From: an uncultured Eggerthellaceae bacterium
GTDB taxonomy: Bacteria; Actinomycetota; Coriobacteriia; Coriobacteriales; Eggerthellaceae
DNA length: 10,053 nt
Direction of reading: 5' to 3'
NCBI GenBank assembly: GCA_949450265.1
Contig: CASTMW010000055.1
Coordinates: 1-10,053, forward strand
Each line of letters begins with the position of its first letter. Within the stretch, counting starts at the first letter, position 1. Under the pieces are notes generated by a model. The model saw only the letters and a program-made list of their open reading frames with translations. It had not been told where the DNA came from and ran no database searches. A program made the translations under genes and the position numbers. Below are positions 5,525 to 10,053 of this stretch, in pieces.

Positions 5525-7483
5525 ATGGACACCTGCGAGCTCCGCTACCTGGAACTGCTCTCCGAGACCTTTCCCACCATCGCCGATGCCTCGGCCGAGA
5601 TCATCAATCTGAATGCCGTGCTGAACATGCCGAAAGGCACCGAGCTGTTCGCCTCTGACATCCACGGCGAACATGAAGCGTTCTCGCACCTGCTGCGCAA
5701 CGGATCAGGGTCGGTGCGCCTGAAGATCGACGATGCCTTTGGCGAGAGCCTGACGCCACACGAGAAACACCAGCTGGCAACGTTGATCTACTACCCTGCC
5801 GAGAAGATGGAGCTGCTGCTGACCGAGGTAGACGACGAGGCCGCATGGCTCACCACCACCATCGAGCGCCTGATCGCCGTTGCCAAGCAGGCATCAGGCA
5901 AGTACACGCGCTCGAAGGTGCGCAAGGCACTGCCACCCGAGTTCGCCTACGCCATCGAAGAGCTGATGACCGAGAACAACCATGCGGTGGACCGCACGGC
6001 ATACCACCGCGCCATCATCGGTGCTGCTATCCGTGCTGAGCGCGGGCGCGCCTTCGCCAGTGCGCTCTGTCGTCTGATACAGCGTTTCGCCGTGGACCAT
6101 CTGCATATCGTCGGTGACATCTACGACCGCGGGCCCGCGCCCGACGCCATCATGGACACGCTCTCGAACTACCACTGCCTGGATATCCAATGGGGCAACC
6201 ACGACATTGTTTGGATGGGCGCCGCGCTCGGACAGTGGGGCTGCATCGCGCATGTGGTGCGCAACTGCGCTCGCTACGGCAACCTGTCCATCTTGGAGGA
6301 CGCCTATGGCATCAACATCCTGCCGTTGGCCTCCTTCGCCACCAGCGCCTATCAGGACGACCCCTGTGTGGCATTCGGCCTAAAAGGCGATCCCGATCTC
6401 TCCGAGCGCCAGCGCGAGGTGAGCATCAAGATACAGAAGGCCATGGCCATCATCCAATTCAAGGTGGAAGGGCAGCTGATCGATGCGCATCCGTGGTTCG
6501 GCCTGAACGATCGCAAGCTGCTCCATCGGATCGACCATACGCGCGGCACGGTAGAGGTGAACGACATCGAATATGACCTGACCGACACGGTGTTCCCCAC
6601 GGTGGATCCAGCTGATCCGTATCGCCTGACGCCCGAGGAAGCATCGGTCATGGAGCGCCTTGAGCAGTCGTTCCTTGCCAGCGAGAAGCTACAACGACAC
6701 ATGAAGCTATTCCTGGAATGCGGCAGCCTCTACAAGGTGTCGAACGGCAATCTGCTCTTCCATGCCGCGGTGCCGCTCAATGCCGATGGCTCCCTTATGG
6801 AAGCGAACGTCTTCGGCACGACCTACCGAGGGCGCGAGCTCGACGACGTGCTGGAAGACCATGTGCGTGCCGCATTCTTCAGCCCCGACGAGAACGAACG
6901 CCTGCGCTGCCGCGACCTGCTGTGGTGGCTGTGGCTCAGCCCCACCTCGCCGCTGTTCGCGAAGAGCAAGATGGCCACGTTCGAGCTGTACCTCATCGCC
7001 GACAAAGCGGCGCGCAAAGAGGTGAAGAACCCCTTCTACACCCTGCTGGACGATCCTGACGCCATGGCCGTCATCTTTCAGGATTTCGACATGGACCCGG
7101 CAACCTCGCGCATTATCTGCGGCCACGTGCCTGTCAAAGCGAAGGACGGCGAGGACCCCATCAAATGCGGTGGGCGCGTGCTGACCATCGACGGCGGCTT
7201 CTCGCGCGCCTACCAGCCGACCACAGGCATCGCGGGCTACACGCTCATCTCCAACTCTTACGGGTTCGTGCTGGCCGCCCACGAACCGCTGGAATCCGCG
7301 GCTGCGGCGGTGCGTGACGAGGTGGACATCCATTCGTCGCGGCGCGTGGTGGAGCAGGTGGAAGAGCGCACACTGGTGGCCGATACTGATACCGGCACGC
7401 GCTTACGCCAGCGTGCTGATGATCTGGAGCGACTGGTGGAAGCCTATCGCCAGGGGCTGATCCCTGAAGGGAAGGGTCGCTAG
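5525..7483 (+). CDS. fbp: Fructose-1,6-bisphosphatase class 3
   Basis: The enzyme removes the 1-phosphate of fructose 1,6-bisphosphate, the committed step of gluconeogenesis. This is the long Firmicutes-type class 3 enzyme, a calcineurin-like metallophosphatase unrelated to class 1 and 2 FBPases. The 652-residue length is normal. Metal-site motifs are ASDIHGEHEA (43-52), GDIYDRG (197-203) and WGNHDIVWMGA (223-233). Later family blocks are FHAAVP (412-417), ICGHVPVK (531-538) and IDGGFSRAYQ (555-564), which supply the distal histidines. The ATG is preceded by AAGGAG at four bases. It is the last plus-strand gene of its group and has its own probable promoter. The known B. subtilis enzyme responds to phosphoenolpyruvate and AMP; whether this one does is inference. 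A dedicated FBPase would suit an organism living on amino or organic acids. Confidence 0.97.
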   Translation: MDTCELRYLELLSETFPTIADASAEIINLNAVLNMPKGTELFASDIHGEHEAFSHLLRNGSGSVRLKIDDAFGESLTPHEKHQLATLIYYPAEKMELLLTEVDDEAAWLTTTIERLIAVAKQASGKYTRSKVRKALPPEFAYAIEELMTENNHAVDRTAYHRAIIGAAIRAERGRAFASALCRLIQRFAVDHLHIVGDIYDRGPAPDAIMDTLSNYHCLDIQWGNHDIVWMGAALGQWGCIAHVVRNCARYGNLSILEDAYGINILPLASFATSAYQDDPCVAFGLKGDPDLSERQREVSIKIQKAMAIIQFKVEGQLIDAHPWFGLNDRKLLHRIDHTRGTVEVNDIEYDLTDTVFPTVDPADPYRLTPEEASVMERLEQSFLASEKLQRHMKLFLECGSLYKVSNGNLLFHAAVPLNADGSLMEANVFGTTYRGRELDDVLEDHVRAAFFSPDENERLRCRDLLWWLWLSPTSPLFAKSKMATFELYLIADKAARKEVKNPFYTLLDDPDAMAVIFQDFDMDPATSRIICGHVPVKAKDGEDPIKCGGRVLTIDGGFSRAYQPTTGIAGYTLISNSYGFVLAAHEPLESAAAAVRDEVDIHSSRRVVEQVEERTLVADTDTGTRLRQRADDLERLVEAYRQGLIPEGKGR

Positions 7484-7593
7484 GCGCAGCATCCTCTCCT
7501 TTTTGTGGCGCGTTCGTATTCGCAAGCGGTCCATGTTGCCTTGAGCACTAAACGAGTTCGGCGCAGCTCTCGACTCATAGGCGCTGGATACGA

Positions 7594-7618
7594 GAAGAGC
7601 CGCATAAGGCGGCCCTTC
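7594..7618 (-). terminator. Hairpin just downstream of tRNA-Pro
   Basis: GAAG-A-GCCGC (7594-7603) and GCGGC-C-CTTC (7609-7618) form a 10-position stem with one internal A/C mismatch and a 5-base loop. It begins nine bases after the encoded CCA of tRNA-Pro on the minus strand, where tRNA terminators usually sit. The tail TCTTCTCGTAT is only mildly U-rich. It could also catch fbp transcripts from the other side, since no strong terminator was found directly after the fbp stop; TTTTT at about 7500-7504 follows only a weak stem. Confidence 0.45.
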
Positions 7619-7627
7619 GATAAGCTA

Positions 7628-7704
7628 TGGTCGGGACGACAGGATTCGAACCTGCGACATCCTGCTCCCAAAGCAGGCGCGCTACCAGACTGCGCCACGT
7701 CCCG
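7628..7704 (-). tRNA. tRNA-Pro (UGG)
   Basis: On the minus strand CGGGACG pairs with CGTCCCG, followed by discriminator A and encoded CCA (7628-7630). The anticodon stem CCTGC/GCAGG encloses TTTGGGA, giving anticodon TGG at 7668-7670, the proline isoacceptor able to read most CCN codons. The T arm is GCAGG-TTCGAAT-CCTGT, whose fifth pair is a G-T wobble. It lies 70 bases after the stop of the acetyltransferase gene on the same strand but has its own likely promoter. Confidence 0.97.
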
Positions 7705-7717
7705 TGAAGCGTTTTGC

Positions 7718-7726
7718 ATTCTAGCA
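7718..7726 (-). promoter_or_regulatory. Extended -10 promoter for tRNA-Pro
   Basis: On the minus strand TGCTAGAAT is an extended -10 element (TGn plus TAGAAT, five of six matches). Transcription would begin near 7711, about seven bases before the mature tRNA 5' end. No good -35 box is found at the usual spacing, which fits an extended -10 promoter. Confidence 0.5.
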
Positions 7727-7774
7727 CACGAGGATTCTCGGTGCGAAGGACAATGCGCTGCGATAGGCAGCTGA

Positions 7775-8308
7775 CTACAGAACGTATTCGAACAGGTCCA
7801 GCTCCACCGTGCCCAGATCGTCGTAGAAGACCGGCCACGCACCGTGATTGATGAACCCGAGTCCCTCGTAGAGGCCGTGCGAGCGCACGTTGTCCACGAA
7901 CGTGTCCAGCTGTAGCGACCGCATGCCCTCAGCGCGAGCTGCCTCGATGGCGGATGCGAACAGTCGCTTGGCGAAACCGCGGCCGTGGTAGGCCGGACGC
8001 GTTGCCACTGCATGCACGATGCCGATATCGTCGAGCGGCGCATCGATGCGCCAGGGCGCTCGCTCGTACCCCGGTGCCCGTGTATGGTCGATGACCAGCG
8101 CACAGGCGATGCAGCCATCATCAGCGATGCCGATGGTCATGTACCCGCGTTCGACAGATTCGCGCAAGAATGCGTTGCTGGGATGCTCGTCGTGCTTCCA
8201 GAGGATGTCGAAATCGGTGCCCTGCATCTCGTCGATCATGTTCGCGTAGAAATCCATCACGGCATCCAGATCGTCCATGGTCGCCTTGCGCACGGTCAAC
8301 TCGCTCAT
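7775..8308 (-). CDS. GNAT family N-acetyltransferase
   Basis: The 177-residue protein is a single-domain GNAT enzyme, which moves an acetyl group from acetyl-CoA to an amine. The start follows AAGGTG at six bases. After an N-terminal strand and helix (LTVRKATMDDLDAVMDFY, 4-21), motif A reads VHAVATRPAYHGRGFAKRLF (98-117) with the pyrophosphate loop HGRGFA at 108-113. Motif B includes LDTFVDN (134-140) and GLYEGLGF (145-152), where Tyr147 is the usual general-acid tyrosine. The substrate cannot be told; the sequence does not look specifically like RimI or a known resistance acetyltransferase. The gene lies 43 bases beyond tRNA-Arg and ends 70 bases before tRNA-Pro on the same strand, so it may share the murI-rdgB-tRNA-Arg transcript. 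Confidence 0.93.
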   Translation of the reverse strand: MSELTVRKATMDDLDAVMDFYANMIDEMQGTDFDILWKHDEHPSNAFLRESVERGYMTIGIADDGCIACALVIDHTRAPGYERAPWRIDAPLDDIGIVHAVATRPAYHGRGFAKRLFASAIEAARAEGMRSLQLDTFVDNVRSHGLYEGLGFINHGAWPVFYDDLGTVELDLFEYVL

Positions 8309-8351
8309 GCTGTCACCTTCGCTTCATCCTGTTCTTGGTTCGATGGGAATA

Positions 8352-8427
8352 TGGTGCGCCTGACAGGACTCGAACCTGCAACCGTCGGATTAGAAGTCCG
8401 ATGCTCTATCCGTTGAGCCACAGGCGC
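8352..8427 (-). tRNA. tRNA-Arg (UCU)
   Basis: On the minus strand GCGCCTG pairs with CAGGCGC, followed by discriminator A and encoded CCA (8352-8354). The anticodon loop CTTCTAA gives TCT at 8392-8394, reading AGA and AGG, which are rare codons in a high-GC genome. The T arm is GCAGG-TTCGAGT-CCTGT, whose fifth pair is a G-T wobble. Only 18 bases separate it from the rdgB stop. A TATAAT (minus, 8461-8466) lies within the 3' end of rdgB and could serve as its own -10 box, but those bases also encode Val-Tyr-Asn, so this may be chance. Confidence 0.97.
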
Positions 8428-8445
8428 ACGCTCATGCGCAGCAGA

Positions 8446-9063
8446 TCACTGCATAAGCAGATTATATACCTCTTCGAGACTCTTCTTGAGCTCGCACAGC
8501 GCGCATCCGCGATGGGATATCGCCGACTTCTCTTCTTGCGGCACCTCGGCGAACGAGATGTCACCGCCGAACCGGTCCGGAAAGAACAGCGGATCGTATC
8601 CGAAGCCGCCTGCGCCGTGGGCCTCATGACCGATGCGACCCTCCACGGAGCCGGTCGCGCACACCTCAGCACCATCTTCGCCGATGAACACCAGCGTGCA
8701 TACGAAGCGGGCGGTACGCTGATCGCCGGATACCTCAGCCAGTTCGCGCAGCAGCAGCTCATTGTTGGCAGCATCATCGGCATCCTCGCCCGCAAAACGA
8801 GCCGACCGCACACCCGGCGCGCCACCAAGCGCGTCTACCTCCAACCCGGAATCGTCCGCCAGCACCGCCATGCCGCCCGATGCCTCATGGGCCGCCTGCG
8901 CTTTGATGCGCGCGTTCCCAAGGAACGAATCGGCATCTTCAACAGGGTCGGAGGCTACTCCCGCTTCTCGCAGCGTGACGAACTCCCAGTCTGGCAGGTC
9001 GAGCGCATTGCGGATCTCATCGGCCTTGTGGGCATTGTTGGTGGCCAGCAGCACCTTCATCAT
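8446..9063 (-). CDS. rdgB: XTP/dITP diphosphatase (non-canonical purine NTP pyrophosphatase)
   Basis: RdgB/HAM1 enzymes hydrolyse dITP, ITP and XTP to monophosphates, keeping deaminated purines out of DNA and RNA. The 205-residue length is normal. Motifs are LLATNNAHKADEI (5-17), VLADDSGLEVDAL (67-79), GGAPGVRSARFAG (80-92), GAGGFGYDPLF (150-160) and EEKSAISHRG (177-186), together covering substrate and magnesium binding. The start ATG overlaps the murI stop as ATGA, with AAGGGA upstream, so the two genes are translationally coupled. A second ATG directly follows the first (MM) and either may be used. The murI-rdgB pairing puts peptidoglycan precursor supply and nucleotide-pool cleaning in one transcript. 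tRNA-Arg follows 18 bases downstream. Confidence 0.97.
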   Translation of the reverse strand: MMKVLLATNNAHKADEIRNALDLPDWEFVTLREAGVASDPVEDADSFLGNARIKAQAAHEASGGMAVLADDSGLEVDALGGAPGVRSARFAGEDADDAANNELLLRELAEVSGDQRTARFVCTLVFIGEDGAEVCATGSVEGRIGHEAHGAGGFGYDPLFFPDRFGGDISFAEVPQEEKSAISHRGCALCELKKSLEEVYNLLMQ

Positions 9064-9935
9064 GCGGTCCCTTCGTACGCAGGCAGTTCAAGGTGGCAGA
9101 CCCTCTCCATGGGATGGCCCAGCACCAAGCTCCCGAACCTTTTGAAATCCTCCACATCGTCACCGGTCGTGTAGAAGCAGCGCACGCTTTCCTGCGCCGC
9201 ATCCGCCAAGGCGTGGCGACGGTGCAATATCTGATAGGCATCGCGGGCGGCTTCCTCTGCCGACGACACTAGCGTCACCTCTGGGCCCATGGCATCTGCG
9301 ATCAGGTGACGGATAACCGGATAGTGCGTGCAACCCAGCACCAGCGTGTCCAACGGCAGCGCACGCAGCGGTGCGAGCGCCGAGCGCACCAACGCCCTGT
9401 ACTCACAGGCCGGGAACAACTGGGCGGCATTCGCCACGCTGCCCGCAGCAGCGCAACGCTGCAAGCCATGCTCCACCAGCTCGACGAACGGCGGCGTGGC
9501 CAGCGAGACCACTTCGATCCCCGCATCGATATGATGGATGGCCCGTTCGTAGGCGCCCGAAGACACCGTGCCGCGCGTGGCGATGACCCCGACCGCACGG
9601 CTGTGCGTCGCATGCGCCGCCGCACGCGCGCCTGGCTCCACCACGCCGATGATCGGCACGGGGAACGCGCGCTGCGCCGCCTGCAAGCCCGCAGCCGTTG
9701 CCGTGTTGCAGGCGATGATGATCAGTTTGCACCCTTGAACGACCAGCCACGAGCAGATCTGCAAGGCGAACCCGCGCACCTCTTCAAGCTGCCGGGGCCC
9801 ATAGGGACACCGCGCCGAATCGCCCACGAAGATGATATCCTCGCCCGGCATCTGCTCGATCAGCTGAGCGAGCACGGTCAAGCCGCCGAATCCGGAATCG
9901 AACACCCCGATGGGGGCGCGCTGGTCGTGCGCCAT
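9060..9935 (-). CDS. murI: Glutamate racemase
   Basis: MurI makes D-glutamate from L-glutamate for the peptidoglycan stem peptide, without a cofactor, using two catalytic cysteines. At 291 residues it is slightly longer than many homologues because of a C-terminal extension (about 265-291). Motifs are IGVFDSGFGGLTV (9-21) with Asp13 and Ser14, VGDSARCPYG (37-46), IACNTATA (74-81, Cys76), GVVEPGARAA (97-106) and VLGCTHYP (199-206, Cys202). The ATG lies two bases after the stop of the upstream L,D-transpeptidase gene. No good Shine-Dalgarno site precedes it, so translation probably depends on ribosomes finishing the upstream gene. Its stop overlaps the rdgB start. Confidence 0.97.
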   Translation of the reverse strand: MAHDQRAPIGVFDSGFGGLTVLAQLIEQMPGEDIIFVGDSARCPYGPRQLEEVRGFALQICSWLVVQGCKLIIIACNTATAAGLQAAQRAFPVPIIGVVEPGARAAAHATHSRAVGVIATRGTVSSGAYERAIHHIDAGIEVVSLATPPFVELVEHGLQRCAAAGSVANAAQLFPACEYRALVRSALAPLRALPLDTLVLGCTHYPVIRHLIADAMGPEVTLVSSAEEAARDAYQILHRRHALADAAQESVRCFYTTGDDVEDFKRFGSLVLGHPMERVCHLELPAYEGTA

Positions 9936-9937
9936 GG

Positions 9938-10053
9938 CTACTTATGCACCACCACGACGTCACCGCGCTGGATGATCCCATAGAGCGCCTGGGCCGCGTT
10001 GTAGGGCAGGTTCACGCATCCATGCGACCCATTGGTGAGATAACGGCTGCCGC
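9938..10053 (-). CDS. L,D-transpeptidase (YkuD domain), C-terminal end only
   Basis: The last 37 codons plus stop of a minus-strand gene are present; the rest lies beyond the window. Translation gives SRYLTNGSHGCVNLP near the front of the fragment, in which SHGC is the catalytic cysteine motif of YkuD-type L,D-transpeptidases (the Cys codon is at 10016-10018). The tail ALYGIIQRGDVVVVHK is the usual end, with the GD.V.V strand closing the domain. Such enzymes act outside the membrane, making 3-3 cross-links in peptidoglycan or attaching proteins to it. The stop is two bases before murI, so the two genes are probably one operon concerned with cell-wall assembly. The N-terminal domains (signal, peptidoglycan-binding) cannot be seen. 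Confidence 0.92.
   Translation of the reverse strand, partial: GSRYLTNGSHGCVNLPYNAAQALYGIIQRGDVVVVHK

Noticed and set aside
6707..7333. A 208-codon minus-strand frame inside fbp
   Set aside because: It is antisense to the C-terminal half of fbp, which keeps conserved blocks such as GHVPVK and DGGFSRAYQ.
91..8427. tRNA genes as attachment sites of an integrated element
   Set aside because: Four tRNA genes are present, but no integrase, no second partial copy of a tRNA 3' end and no composition break were seen.
8170..9174. A 334-codon plus-strand frame crossing tRNA-Arg and opposite rdgB
   Set aside because: It runs through a tRNA gene and antisense to rdgB, giving the usual shadow peptides of tRNA sequence. 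There is no motif or plausible start.
9306..9983. A 225-codon plus-strand frame opposite murI
   Set aside because: It is the shadow of murI, with both catalytic cysteine motifs clear on the other strand.

Overview
This 10 kb window looks like a core chromosomal segment of a high-GC bacterium. The GC-rich codon choice, large stop-free antisense frames, a class 3 fructose-1,6-bisphosphatase, tRNA genes that encode their own CCA ends, and mostly short intergenic gaps with clear Shine-Dalgarno sites would fit an actinobacterium, perhaps of the Coriobacteriia/Eggerthellaceae. That placement is an inference from protein style, not a database result. I see no transposase, integrase, phage gene, CRISPR array or plasmid function.

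Left part (1-4251). A plus-strand tRNA with a CAU anticodon comes first. The remaining genes here are on the minus strand, in transcription order: tRNA-Gly(UCC), a tight three-gene thiamine cassette (hydroxyethylthiazole kinase thiM, a roughly 100-residue MTH1187-type thiamine-binding protein, thiamine-phosphate synthase thiE), and arginyl-tRNA synthetase argS. argS has its own probable promoter and ends in a strong hairpin. ThiM makes thiazole phosphate and ThiE joins it to hydroxymethylpyrimidine pyrophosphate, so the cassette reads as thiamine salvage. The pyrimidine kinase ThiD is not in the window.

Middle part (4252-7483), plus strand. A divergent intergenic region carries good -10 boxes for tRNA-Gly (minus) and for ogt (plus). 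ogt, a DNA alkyl-cysteine methyltransferase, is followed by an unrecognised 143-residue protein with a C-terminal CxxC tail. Next is fbp, a 652-residue class 3 fructose-1,6-bisphosphatase, preceded by a promoter whose spacer holds a perfect 10-bp palindrome.

Right part (7484-10053), minus strand. In transcription order: the C-terminal end of an L,D-transpeptidase (cut by the window edge), murI (glutamate racemase), rdgB (XTP/dITP pyrophosphatase), tRNA-Arg(UCU), a GNAT acetyltransferase and tRNA-Pro(UGG). The first three genes are spaced or overlapped as in an operon. The ldt-murI pair concerns peptidoglycan and rdgB concerns nucleotide-pool cleaning.

Nearly every gene belongs to a known family. 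I did not find a convincing new multi-gene system. The least explained items are the 143-residue CxxC protein, the palindrome in the fbp promoter, the non-arginine residue at the arginine-finger position of Ogt, and the structured-looking leader in front of thiM.
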